A stretch of DNA of 64,000 nt from Oscillospiraceae bacterium (GTDB lineage: Bacteria > Bacillota > Clostridia > Oscillospirales > Oscillospiraceae): NCBI GenBank assembly GCA_021203045.1, contig JAJQBY010000013.1, forward strand, positions 1 to 64,000, given 5' to 3'. The notes under the pieces were generated by a model that was not told where the DNA came from, did not search any database, and worked only from the letters and a program-made list of their open reading frames with translations. Both the position numbers and the translations under genes were made by a program. Each line of letters begins with the position of its first letter. The stretch's first letter is position 1. Positions 11,452 through 20,699 of this stretch are shown piece by piece.

Positions 11452-13263
11452 TTATTTCCGGTGCTCCGCCTTCATGCGGCGCTCGTGGTTCAATATGCGC
11501 TTGCGCAGACGCAGGTGCTCCGGCGTGACCTCCAGAAGCTCGTCGTCCGCCATGAACTCCAGGCACTGCTCCAGGCTCATCTGCCGGGGCGGGACAAGGC
11601 GCAGGGCCTCATCGGAGCCGGAGGCCCGGGTGTTGGTCAGGTGCTTGGAGCGGCACACGTTCACCACCACGTCCTCCTTCTTCGGGCATTCGCCCACGAT
11701 CATGCCCTCGTATACGTCCGTGCCCGGGCCGATGAACAGCGCCCCCCGGTCTTGGGCGTTCCACAGGCCGTAGGCCACCGCCTGGCCGGTCTCAAAGGCC
11801 ACCAGGGAGCCGGTGTTCCGCCGCTTCAGCTCGCCCTTCACGGGGGCGTAGGAGTCGAACACAGAGGCCATGATGCCCTCGCCCCGGGTATCGGTCAAAA
11901 ACTCGCTGCGATAGCCGAAAAGCCCCCGGCTGGGAACGAGGAACTCCAGCTTCATCCGGCTGCCCACCGGGGTCATCTGAATGAACTCGCCCTTGCGCAT
12001 GCCGAGCTTTTCCATAACGGAGCCCATGCACTCAGAGGGCACGTCCAGCACCACCCGCTCCATAGGCTCGCATTTTTTGCCGTCGATCTCCTTGAACAGC
12101 ACCCGGGGCGGGGAGACCTGGAACTCATAGCCCTCCCGGCGCATGGTCTCGATCAGGATGGACAGGTGCATCTCGCCCCGTCCGGCCACGTTGAAGGCGT
12201 CGGTGGAGTCTGTCTCCGTCACCCGCAGGGATACGTCCTTCAGCGTCTCCTGATCCAGGCGCTGGCGGATGTTCCGGCTGGTGACCCATTTGCCCTCCCG
12301 TCCGGCATAGGGGCTGTCGTTGACGGAGAAGGTCATCTCGATGGTGGGGGCGGATATCTTCACGAAGGGCAGGGGCTCCACCGCCTCCGGGGCGCATATG
12401 GTGTCCCCGATGGTCACGTCCCCGATGCCGCTCATGGCGATGATGCTTCCGGCCTCCGCCTGCTCCACCGCCATCCGGCCCAGGGGCTCATATTCATACA
12501 GGCTCACGGCCTTGGCCTTGCGGACGGGCCGCTCCTGGTGGTAGTCGCAGACGGTGATCTCCTGGTTCTGGCTGATACGGCCCCGCTGTATCAGGCCTAT
12601 GGCGATGCGGCCCACATAGTCGTTGTAGTCCAGGGAGCTTACCAGCATCTGGAACGGCTCCTCTACCCGCCGCTCCGGGGCGGGGATGTAGTCCACAATG
12701 GCGTCGAACAGAGGGGTCAGGTCCGTTCCCTTCACGTCCGGGGAGACGGAGCATATGCCCTCCCGGGCGGAGGCGAACAGCATGGGGGAGTCCAGTTGCT
12801 CATCCGTGCAGCCCAGGTCCATCAGCAGCTCCAGCACCTCGTCGATGACCTCGTATACCCGCTGATCGGGCCGGTCGATTTTGTTGACAACCACGATGAC
12901 CTTGTGGCCCAGCTGCAGCGCGTGCTCCAGCACGAACCGGGTCTGGGGCATGGGGCCCTCCGCCGCGTCCACCAGCAGGAGGACGCCGTTTACCATCTTC
13001 AGTATACGCTCCACCTCGCCGCCGAAATCCGCATGGCCCGGGGTGTCCACGATGTTGATTTTGGTGTCCTTATAGTGGATAGCGGTGTTTTTCGCCAGAA
13101 TCGTGATGCCCCGTTCCCGCTCCAGGTCGCCGGAGTCCATGACCCGCTCCATGACCTGTTGGTTGGCGCGGAAGGCTCCGGACTGGCGGAGCATGGCGTC
13201 CACCAGGGTGGTCTTCCCGTGGTCAACGTGGGCGATAATGGCGATGTTTCGTAAATCCTGCAT
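11452..13263 (-). CDS. typA: translational GTPase TypA/BipA
   Basis: [54 protein letters not shown]. Confidence 0.97.
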   Translation of the reverse strand: MQDLRNIAIIAHVDHGKTTLVDAMLRQSGAFRANQQVMERVMDSGDLERERGITILAKNTAIHYKDTKINIVDTPGHADFGGEVERILKMVNGVLLLVDAAEGPMPQTRFVLEHALQLGHKVIVVVNKIDRPDQRVYEVIDEVLELLMDLGCTDEQLDSPMLFASAREGICSVSPDVKGTDLTPLFDAIVDYIPAPERRVEEPFQMLVSSLDYNDYVGRIAIGLIQRGRISQNQEITVCDYHQERPVRKAKAVSLYEYEPLGRMAVEQAEAGSIIAMSGIGDVTIGDTICAPEAVEPLPFVKISAPTIEMTFSVNDSPYAGREGKWVTSRNIRQRLDQETLKDVSLRVTETDSTDAFNVAGRGEMHLSILIETMRREGYEFQVSPPRVLFKEIDGKKCEPMERVVLDVPSECMGSVMEKLGMRKGEFIQMTPVGSRMKLEFLVPSRGLFGYRSEFLTDTRGEGIMASVFDSYAPVKGELKRRNTGSLVAFETGQAVAYGLWNAQDRGALFIGPGTDVYEGMIVGECPKKEDVVVNVCRSKHLTNTRASGSDEALRLVPPRQMSLEQCLEFMADDELLEVTPEHLRLRKRILNHERRMKAEHRK

Positions 13264-13439
13264 GACAGCTCTCACTCTTTCCTTACAGTATCTTAAAATC
13301 GTATTGTATCACACAAAAATTTATTATATCATCCCATCCGGTAAATTGCAACTAAAAACGGCGGATTTTCAGGGGAAAAGCGCCGGCGCTTTTAAATGTA
13401 TGGAGAGAAAGCAAACAGAAGGAGGCGATACGCAAATAC

Positions 13440-13468
13440 TTGACAATTTTACCCTGATAGGGTATTAT
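13440..13468 (+). promoter_or_regulatory. promoter with overlapping perfect palindrome (putative operator)
   Basis: TTGACA-17 bp-TATTAT; TACCCT-gat-AGGGTA at 13450..13464. Confidence 0.65.
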
Positions 13469-13514
13469 ATTTTTTTAGTCAAATAAAGAAATTCCCGAAG
13501 GGGGGCAGTGTTTT

Positions 13515-14575
13515 TTGGCAAAGCAGGATAAACAGGATAAAAAAGCCATCAAACGCCTGAATAAGCAGACAAAAAAGGATGCAAAGAAAACCAGGAGGGC
13601 AGCCAAGAAAGCCAGAAAGGCAGAAAAAAGGCCAGGAGAAGGGGGACCGGCACACGGTCGATCACCATCGGCATACCCCGGGCGCTGCTGTATTTCCGGT
13701 ATGGGACGCTATGGACCGGCTTTTTCAAGGAGCTGGGCGTGGAGACGGTGGTCAGTAAGCCGACGGACCGGGGAATCATGGAGACCGGCTCGGCCCTGGT
13801 GGTGGATGAGACCTGCCTTTCCGCAAAGATATTTTACGGACATGTGCAGTCCCTCATTGGCCGGTGTGATTATATTTTCATTCCCCGCATCAGCAATTAC
13901 GGACGTCACCGGTGCATGTGCGTCCGCTTTGAGGGGCTGTATGATGAGACCCGCAATGTGTTCCGTGGAACAAATCAGAAGTTTATGACCTGCGATGTGG
14001 ATGTATTGCAGGACAAGAAGGAGAAGGACGCCTTCGTGGGCCTGGGCTATCAGCTGGGCTTTTCTCACAAGCAGGCGAAGCGTGCCTATAAGCGGGCGAA
14101 GCGGGCGGAGCAGAAAAAGCGCCGTCAGGCGGTCAATGAGACCGAGCAGCTCTATCGCCAGGAGGGCACGAAGATTCTTATCGCCGGCCACAGCTATCTG
14201 ATAGAGGACGCCTTTATCGGCCGGACGGTGACAGATTACCTCAAGAAAAGCGGCGTGATTGCCATCCGCGCCGATCTGGTGGACCAGAGCACCGCCATGA
14301 AGCGCAGCCTGGAGCTGTCTCCTACCTGCCGGTGGGAGCCGAACCGGGAGATACTGGGCAGCATCGTCATGCACAGGGACAAGGTGGATGGAATCATTCT
14401 GATGAGCGCCTTCCCCTGCGGCCCGGACGCCATGGTGAACGAGCTGCTGACCCGGAAAATGCACGATATCCCCATCCTGAACCTGGTTCTGGACGGCCAG
14501 TCCGGCACCGCCGGCGTGGAAACGCGGCTGGAGAGCTTTGTGGATATCATCCGATTTAAGGAGGGGACGCTTTAA
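13515..14575 (+). pseudogene. acyl-CoA dehydratase activase-related protein (DUF2229/HgdB-like), frameshifted at the A6 run 13624-13629
   Basis: ORF 13515..13988 gives a Lys/Arg-rich N-terminus; the -1 frame reads ...GTGTRSITIGIPRALLYFRYGTLWTGFFKELGVETVVSKPTDRGIMETGSALVVDETCLSAKIFYGHV...; ORF 13739..14575. Confidence 0.85.
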
Positions 14576-15642
14576 TGGAAGTCAATCGAAACGTGACCCT
14601 GACCAGGTATGCGGAGTACAACTGCGCGTTCAAATATATCATAGAGGAGGGCCTGGAGGCCCGCTACATCATGCCCCCGGCCCTGACCAAGCGGACGGAG
14701 GAAATCGGGTCAAAATACAGCCCGGATTTCGTGTGCACCCCCTTCAAGACCACCCTTGGCAGCGAGATAGAGGCCCTGGAGGCCGGAGCGGACACCATCA
14801 TCATGACTTATGGCGTCTGCCGCCTGGGCTATTACGGAGAGCTTCAGGAGCAGATACTCCGGGATTTAGGGTACGACTTCGAGTTCATAAACCTGGAGGA
14901 ATATAATACGGGCCGCGTGCGGGATTTGCTGAAGCCTGTCAAGCGGCTGAATCCCAAGGTCAATGTGGCAAAGCTCACCCGCGCCGCCCTGGATGCCATT
15001 AAGATGGTGGAATATGTGGACGAGATGACAGGGGAATATTACAAGGGCTGCGGCTTCGACGCCAGCGGCGAGTATAAAAAGGCATATAAGAGATTCCTGA
15101 CCGCCATGTATACCGCTTCCAGCCGGGAGGATATCACCGCCGGATACCGACAGGTGAAGGAGGATTTTCAGCGCATCCCGCTGGATAAGCCCCTCCGTCC
15201 ACTGCGGGTCGGCATCGTGGGAGAGTTTTATACCGCTATGGACGCCTTTTCCAATCTGGAGACAGAGCAGAAGCTGGCGGATATGGGCGTGGAGGTCCAC
15301 CGCTGGATGAATATCACCAATCAGTTTTTTCACCACAAGGGCATAAAGAATCTCGCCGTAAAAATACGGGATCTGTGTACCTATAGCATGGGCCCCACCT
15401 CCACAGCTACGATATGGGCTGCCAAGGAATATGCGGAGCGGGGCTTCGACGGGCTGATACACATAAAATCAGCCAACTGCACCCCGGAGATAGACGTTAT
15501 GCCGGTGCTGCAAAATATTGGCGCGGATTATAAAATCCCCGTGTTGTTCCTGACGTTTGATTCCCAGACCAGCGATGTGGGGCTTATGACCCGGCTGGAG
15601 GCGTTTTATGATATGATCCAGATGAGAAAGAAGGTCGTTTGA
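14575..15642 (+). CDS. 2-hydroxyacyl-CoA dehydratase-like (HgdB-like) protein
   Basis: MPPALTKRTEEIGSKYSPDFVCTPFKTTLGSEIEALEAGADTIIMTYGVCRLGYYGELQEQIL; SANCTPEIDVMPVLQ. Confidence 0.88.
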   Translation: MEVNRNVTLTRYAEYNCAFKYIIEEGLEARYIMPPALTKRTEEIGSKYSPDFVCTPFKTTLGSEIEALEAGADTIIMTYGVCRLGYYGELQEQILRDLGYDFEFINLEEYNTGRVRDLLKPVKRLNPKVNVAKLTRAALDAIKMVEYVDEMTGEYYKGCGFDASGEYKKAYKRFLTAMYTASSREDITAGYRQVKEDFQRIPLDKPLRPLRVGIVGEFYTAMDAFSNLETEQKLADMGVEVHRWMNITNQFFHHKGIKNLAVKIRDLCTYSMGPTSTATIWAAKEYAERGFDGLIHIKSANCTPEIDVMPVLQNIGADYKIPVLFLTFDSQTSDVGLMTRLEAFYDMIQMRKKVV

Positions 15643-15643
15643 T

Positions 15644-16592
15644 ATGGAAAATGCATATTTAGGTATCGACGTTGGCTCCATCTCCACCAAGGGCGCCATC
15701 ATCGACGATAACAATCAGATCATCAGCAGCGCGTACATATGGACCCAGGGCGATCCCATCGGCGCGGTGAAGCAGCTCCTGCATCTGCTGGAGGAGGGCT
15801 TCGATAAGGAGCGCTATAAGATCGTCGCCACCGGCTCCACCGGCAGCGCCAGGCAGTTGGTGGGTACTATCATTGGGGCTACTATGGTGAAAAACGAGAT
15901 CACCGCCCATGCGGTGGGGACCACTACCTTTTATCCGGACGTGCGCACGATCCTGGAGATCGGCGGCCAGGATTCCAAGATCATCCTGGTGGAAAACGGC
16001 GTGGCCGTGGACTATGCCATGAACACCCTGTGCGCCGCCGGAACGGGTGCGTTCCTCTCCAGCCAGGCCAAGCGCCTTGGCATCGAGGTGGAGGAGATCG
16101 GGGAATATGCTCTCCGCTCCAAGCATCCCACCCAGATCGCCGCCCGCTGCACGGTGTTTGCTGAATCCGACCTGGTGCATAAGATACAGATGGGCCACCC
16201 AGGACATTATCGCCGGCGTCTGCAACGCGGTGGTGGCGAACTATCTCAACAACGTGGGCAAGGGCAAGAAGATCGTCTCCCCGGTGGTGTTCCAGGGCGG
16301 CGTCAGCAAGAACCAAGGCGTTGTGGCGGCCTTTGAGCGGACGCTGGACTGCAAGGTCATCGTGGATGAAAACGGTCACCTCATGGGCGCGCTGGGCGCG
16401 GCTATCTTGGCCAAGCGCAGCACGAAGCGTCAGGAATTCGACTTCGCCGTGGAGGATATGGAGTTCTACACCCGCGAGGCCAATTGCGGCCGCTGCTCCA
16501 ATAACTGCGAGATCATCTGCGTATACCGCGACGGCAAGCTGATAGACTCCTGGGGCAACCGCTGCGATCGCGGCGCGCAAAGCGTGGGATAA
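15644..16592 (+). pseudogene. acyl-CoA dehydratase activase (HgdC/BcrAD, ASKHA ATPase) with extra Cys-rich C-terminus; frameshift near 16194-16203
   Basis: LGIDVGSISTKGAI, ILEIGGQDSKIIL, CAAGTGAFLSSQAKRLG, ARCTVFAESDLVHKIQMGH; continues in another frame as QDIIAGVCNAVVANYLNNVGKGKKIVSPVVFQGGVSKNQGV...NCGRCSNNCEIICVYRDG...GNRCDRG. Confidence 0.87.
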
Positions 16593-16620
16593 ATCACTCG
16601 AGCAGCAGACACTGCTGCCG

Positions 16621-16664
16621 GACAAAAATAAATGCTCCCTCCATGCACCTGTCATGGAGGGAGC
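16621..16664 (-). terminator. glnS intrinsic terminator
   Basis: Perfect 12-bp stem gctccctccatg/catggagggagc; minus-strand downstream ATTTATTTTTGTC. Confidence 0.85.
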
Positions 16665-16700
16665 AGCGTTATATGCACTTGGCGACAGGGAAAGGAGCTG

Positions 16701-18365
16701 TTATGCCTTCCCCTTGAACCCGTCCTTCAGCGCCACGGCGCGGTTGAATACCAGATGGCCGGGGGCGGAGTCCCTGCTGTCCACGGCAAAATAGCCGGTG
16801 CGGAGGAACTGGAAGCTCTCGGGGGCCTGGGCGGTCTCAAGGGCCCGCTCGACCTTGCAGCCGGTCAGTCGCTCCAGGGAATCAGGGGAGAGGCACTGGA
16901 TGAAATCCTCCGCCGCGTCCGGCTCCGGGTCGCTGAAAAGATTGTCATACAGCCGAATCTCAGCGTCTGCGCAGTCGGCGGCGTTGACCCAGTGGATGGT
17001 GCCCCGCACCTTGCGGCCGTCCGGGGCGTCGCCCCCGCGGGTGGCGGGGTCATATTCGCACAGAACGGTAGTGACGTTCCCGGCTTCATCGGCCTCCCAG
17101 CCGGTGCATTTCACGATATAGGCGCCCTTGAGCCGGACCTCGTTGCCGGGATAGAGACGGTTATATTTCTTCACAGGCTCGGCCATGAAGTCCTCCTGCT
17201 CAATCCACAGCTCCCGGCTGAAGGTGACGGGACGGGTCCCGGCGCTCTCGTCCAGGTTGTTGTTTTCCACCTGGAAGGTCTCCGTCTGCCCCTCGGGGTA
17301 GTTGGTCACCACCAGCTTGACGGGGTGGAGCACGGCCATACGCCGGGGGGCAGTCTGGTTCAGCTCCTCCCGGAGGCAGTGCTCCAGGAAGGAATATTCC
17401 ACCGTGCTGTTCACCTTCGAAACGCCGATACGGTTTATAAAGGTCTTGATGGACGTGGGGGTATAGCCCCGCCGCCGCAGGCCGCACAGGGTGGGCATAC
17501 GGGGGTCGTCCCAGCCGGAGACATAGCCCTCCTCCACCAGACGGCGGAGCTTGCGCTTGCTCATGACGGTGTAGTTCAGGCCCAGGCGGGAGAATTCGAT
17601 CTGCCGGGGCTTGGAGGGAACATCCGTGTTGGCGATGACCCAGTCGTAAAGAGGCCGGTGATCCTCATATTCCAGGGAGCAGAGGGAGTGGGTGATGCCC
17701 TCCAAAGCGTCCTGGATGGGGTGGGCGAAGTCATACATGGGGAATACGCACCATTTGGTCCCCTGGCGGTGATGCTCGATATAGCGGATGCGGTAAAGCA
17801 CCGGGTCGCGCATGTTGAAGTTGCCGGAGGCCAGGTCTATCTTGGCCCGGAGGGTGTATTTCCCTTCGGGAAACTCTCCGGCCCGCATGCGCTGGAACAG
17901 GTCGAGGCTTTCCTCGATGGGCCTGTCCCGCCAGGGACTGCGGGCGGGTGTGCCGACATCGCCCCGGTATTCATGGAACTGCTCCGGCGTCAGCTCGCAT
18001 ACATAGGCCAGGCCCTTTTTGATCAGGCCGATGGCCAGCTGATAGGTCTGCTCGAAGTAGTCGCTGCCATAGAAAAAGCGGTCGTCCCAGTCGAAGCCCA
18101 GCCAGTGGATGTCCTCCTTGATGGCGTCCACATATTCCGTATCCTCCTTGGCGGGGTTGGTGTCATCCATGCGCAGGTTGGTGATGCCGCCGAACCGCTC
18201 CGCCGTGCCGAAGTCGATGCACAGGGCCTTGCAGTGGCCTATGTGCAGATAGCCGTTCGGCTCCGGGGGAAACCGGGTGTGTACCTGCTGGCCCTCGAAC
18301 CGCCCGCCGGGGGCGATATCCTCCGCCACAAAATCCAGAATAAAGTTTTTCGCGTTCTCGTCCAT
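16701..18365 (-). CDS. glnS: glutamine--tRNA ligase
   Basis: RFPPEPNGYLHIGHCKALCIDFGTAERFGG, VMSKRKLRRLVEEGYVSGWDDPRMPTL. Confidence 0.96.
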   Translation of the reverse strand: MDENAKNFILDFVAEDIAPGGRFEGQQVHTRFPPEPNGYLHIGHCKALCIDFGTAERFGGITNLRMDDTNPAKEDTEYVDAIKEDIHWLGFDWDDRFFYGSDYFEQTYQLAIGLIKKGLAYVCELTPEQFHEYRGDVGTPARSPWRDRPIEESLDLFQRMRAGEFPEGKYTLRAKIDLASGNFNMRDPVLYRIRYIEHHRQGTKWCVFPMYDFAHPIQDALEGITHSLCSLEYEDHRPLYDWVIANTDVPSKPRQIEFSRLGLNYTVMSKRKLRRLVEEGYVSGWDDPRMPTLCGLRRRGYTPTSIKTFINRIGVSKVNSTVEYSFLEHCLREELNQTAPRRMAVLHPVKLVVTNYPEGQTETFQVENNNLDESAGTRPVTFSRELWIEQEDFMAEPVKKYNRLYPGNEVRLKGAYIVKCTGWEADEAGNVTTVLCEYDPATRGGDAPDGRKVRGTIHWVNAADCADAEIRLYDNLFSDPEPDAAEDFIQCLSPDSLERLTGCKVERALETAQAPESFQFLRTGYFAVDSRDSAPGHLVFNRAVALKDGFKGKA

Positions 18366-18468
18366 GGCTGTCCGTCTCCTCTTTGTGGTTTCAAGTAAAA
18401 TAACATAGCTATTTTACCAATTATACACTGATTCGGCGATGTTTACAACTTGAAATCCGCAGATTATT

Positions 18469-19029
18469 TTATAAAATCCCAATACCTTCCAGCAAAATTT
18501 TCAGCCCGATCAGAACGAGGACGATGCCGCCGAACAGCTCGGCCTTTTTCTGATATTTCGCGCCGAAGACGCTGCCGATCTTCACGCCCACGGCGGAGCA
18601 GACGAAGGTAGTGACGCCGATGAGCAGAGAGGCGGGGAACACCGCCACATTCATGAAGGCAAAGGTGACGCCCACCGCCAGCGCGTCTATGCTTGTGGCT
18701 ACGGCCAGCAGGAACATAGTCTTTGGGTCCATGGCCCCGTCTATATGCTCCTCACTCTTATCCAGGGCGTCCTTTATCATTTTGCCGCCGATGAAGGCCA
18801 GCAGGATAAAGGCCAGCCAGTGGTCATAGGCCGTGATGGCGTCCGCGAACAGGCTGCCCAGGAAATATCCCAGCACCGGCATGAGAAACTGGAATCCACC
18901 GAACCAGGCTCCGGCGATGCACATATGCCTGCCGCTGATCTTTCCCAGGGTCAGGCCCTTGCAGATAGACACGGCAAAGGCGTCCATGGACAGGCCGAGG
19001 CCTATCAAAAAAACTTCCCAAAATCCCAT
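18469..19029 (-). CDS. mntP: manganese efflux pump MntP
   Basis: GFWEVFLIGLGLSMDAFAVSICKGL, ATSIDALAVGVTFAF; riboswitch context. Confidence 0.93.
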   Translation of the reverse strand: MGFWEVFLIGLGLSMDAFAVSICKGLTLGKISGRHMCIAGAWFGGFQFLMPVLGYFLGSLFADAITAYDHWLAFILLAFIGGKMIKDALDKSEEHIDGAMDPKTMFLLAVATSIDALAVGVTFAFMNVAVFPASLLIGVTTFVCSAVGVKIGSVFGAKYQKKAELFGGIVLVLIGLKILLEGIGIL

Positions 19030-19080
19030 TGTGACATTCTCCCTTTTCGTCTTGTCCGGGAGGGACGGATAAAAGAAAAA

Positions 19081-19115
19081 GACCCAAGGACAGCTTCCCC
19101 TGCTGCTCTTGAGTC
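19081..19115 (-). terminator. riboswitch expression-platform terminator upstream of mntP
   Basis: Minus strand GACTCAAGAGCAGCAGGGGAAGCTGTCCTTGGGTC then TTTTTC; 5' arm overlaps the aptamer 3' strand. Confidence 0.8.
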
Positions 19116-19209
19116 TCGCCGTTTATACAGGCACTACCGGGTGCGCATCACTTCACCAGTATGTCGATAGTGCCGCATATTCAGAAATATGCCGGCTACT
19201 CCCTCACGG
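19110..19209 (-). promoter_or_regulatory. yybP-ykoY (Mn2+) riboswitch aptamer
   Basis: Minus strand GTGAGGGAGTAGCCGGC...CTATCGACATACTGG...GGCGAGACTCAAG; matches GGGAGUAGC, UCRACAUACU and GGCGAGAC hallmarks, sits upstream of mntP. Confidence 0.9.
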
Positions 19210-19288
19210 AATGGAGCTATTTTACCATGACGCTCCGGACTTTGCAACCGTTTTTTCACAAAATCCCGGAACGATCTTCGTTTTGGGC

Positions 19289-19316
19289 TTGACATCGGAG
19301 GGAAAAGGGTTATAAT
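19289..19316 (+). promoter_or_regulatory. promoter of the mod/moa leader transcript
   Basis: TTGACA-16 bp-TATAAT. Confidence 0.75.
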
Positions 19317-19397
19317 AGTATTCGTAGGTTATATAGATTAGTTAATAGATGTTGATTATATACTCATAGGCAATGGTTTAATATTTATCAACTGCAT

Positions 19398-19506
19398 AGT
19401 TCCCAAGCCCGCTGGCCTACAGGCGCAAAGCCCATGGCCGCCGGGACGGAGTTCCGTTTTTTTGGAATTCCCAGGTGCCGACGGAAACGTCGACGCCCCT
19501 CCGTAT
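19398..19506 (+). promoter_or_regulatory. candidate Moco-type riboswitch upstream of modA
   Basis: Structured leader with TCCCAAGCCCG...CCCAGGTGCC-GACG[GAAA]CGTC-GACGCCCCTCC; GNRA hairpin between AGGTGCC and GACGCC resembles the Moco RNA P3 region; followed by terminator and mod/moa genes. Confidence 0.55.
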
Positions 19507-19557
19507 TTGAGAAGGAACAAAACAGTCCCTCCGTGCACCGCAGCGCACCGCTGAAGG

Positions 19558-19593
19558 ACGGCCCGTTTTCCGACTCAAGACGGGCCGTTTTTT
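19558..19593 (+). terminator. leader terminator/attenuator upstream of modA
   Basis: acggcccgt-13 nt-acgggccgt followed by T tract. Confidence 0.85.
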
Positions 19594-19665
19594 GTTGTGC
19601 AAAGGCGGGCTCGGCTTGACCGCGCCGCATTTTGTAAAATTTATTGTATTGTAAGGAGAAACAAC

Positions 19666-20607
19666 ATGAAAAAGATTCTTGCGATGCTCCTGGCGCTGGT
19701 CATGGTCCTTGCCCTGGCAGGGTGCAGCTCCACCGACTATACGTCTCAGCTGGATGAGATCGCGGAGAGCCTGGAATCCGTCCAGGACACCCTGGAGTCC
19801 TATATCGCCGCCGAGGAGACGGCCGCTGAGGAAGCTGAGGCGGCCGAGGAAGCCGCTGAGAGCACCTATTCCGGCGAGCTGATTGTATTCGCTGCCGCGT
19901 CCATGACTGAGACACTGACGGAGATTGGCGATCTGTTCATGGAGGCCAATCCCGATGTGGAGATCGTCTTCAACTTCGACTCCTCCGGCACTCTGAAGAC
20001 CCAGATCGAGGAAGGCGCCGACTGCGATGTGTTCATTTCCGCCGGTCAGAAGCAGATGGATCAGCTGGATATCACCGCAGACGAGAGCGTGAACACCGAC
20101 GGCCTGGACTATGTCATCTCCGAGACCCGCTTCGACATTCTGGAAAACAAGGTCACCCTGGCTGTTCCCGAGGGGAACCCTGCCGGTATCGAGAGCTTTG
20201 ACCAGCTGGCCGAGCTGCTGGCCGCAGGCGATGTGTTCCTGGCGATGGGCAACGAGGACGTGCCTGTGGGTCAGTACACGCAGCTCATCCTTGAGTACTA
20301 CGGTCTGGATGAAGATGAGCTTGCCAGCAACGGCTGCATCACCTATGGCTCCAACGTGAAGGAGGTTACCACCCAGGTCTCTGAGGGTACTGTGGACTGC
20401 GGCATCATCTATGCTACAGACGCCTATTCTGCCGGCCTGACCGTGGTGGATTCTGCCACCGCCGAGATGTGCGGGCAGGTCATCTATCCCGCCGCCGTGC
20501 TGAACATCACCTCCAACCAGGAGCTGGCCGAGGCGTTCCTGGAGTTCTGCACCAGCGATGAGGCCTCTGCTATCCTGGAGTCCGTAGGCTTTACGCCGCT
20601 TGCCTGA
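19666..20607 (+). CDS. modA: molybdate ABC transporter substrate-binding lipoprotein
   Basis: MKKILAMLLALVMVLALAGCSS; ELIVFAAASMTETLTEIGDLFMEANPDVEIVFNFDSSGTLKTQIEEGADCDVFISAG. Confidence 0.95.
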   Translation: MKKILAMLLALVMVLALAGCSSTDYTSQLDEIAESLESVQDTLESYIAAEETAAEEAEAAEEAAESTYSGELIVFAAASMTETLTEIGDLFMEANPDVEIVFNFDSSGTLKTQIEEGADCDVFISAGQKQMDQLDITADESVNTDGLDYVISETRFDILENKVTLAVPEGNPAGIESFDQLAELLAAGDVFLAMGNEDVPVGQYTQLILEYYGLDEDELASNGCITYGSNVKEVTTQVSEGTVDCGIIYATDAYSAGLTVVDSATAEMCGQVIYPAAVLNITSNQELAEAFLEFCTSDEASAILESVGFTPLA

Positions 20608-20699
20608 TCTTGACGGCGTTTAAAGAACAGAGCATATAAACGAGAGCCCGCCGCCTGTATACTGGGCGGCGGGCCGTATCGGTTTAAAAGGAGGACAAA

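Noticed and set aside
11434-13254. 606-aa plus-strand ORF opposite typA
   Set aside because: Mirror ORF of typA without domain signals
13618-13640. Programmed -1 ribosomal frameshifting as the preferred explanation
   Set aside because: Slippery site A AAA AGG is weak, no obvious downstream pseudoknot was seen, and other genes in the window also carry frameshifts
19109-19630. Short ORFs in the mntP/modA intergenic region
   Set aside because: Overlap riboswitch, promoter and terminator structures; no RBS plus domain support
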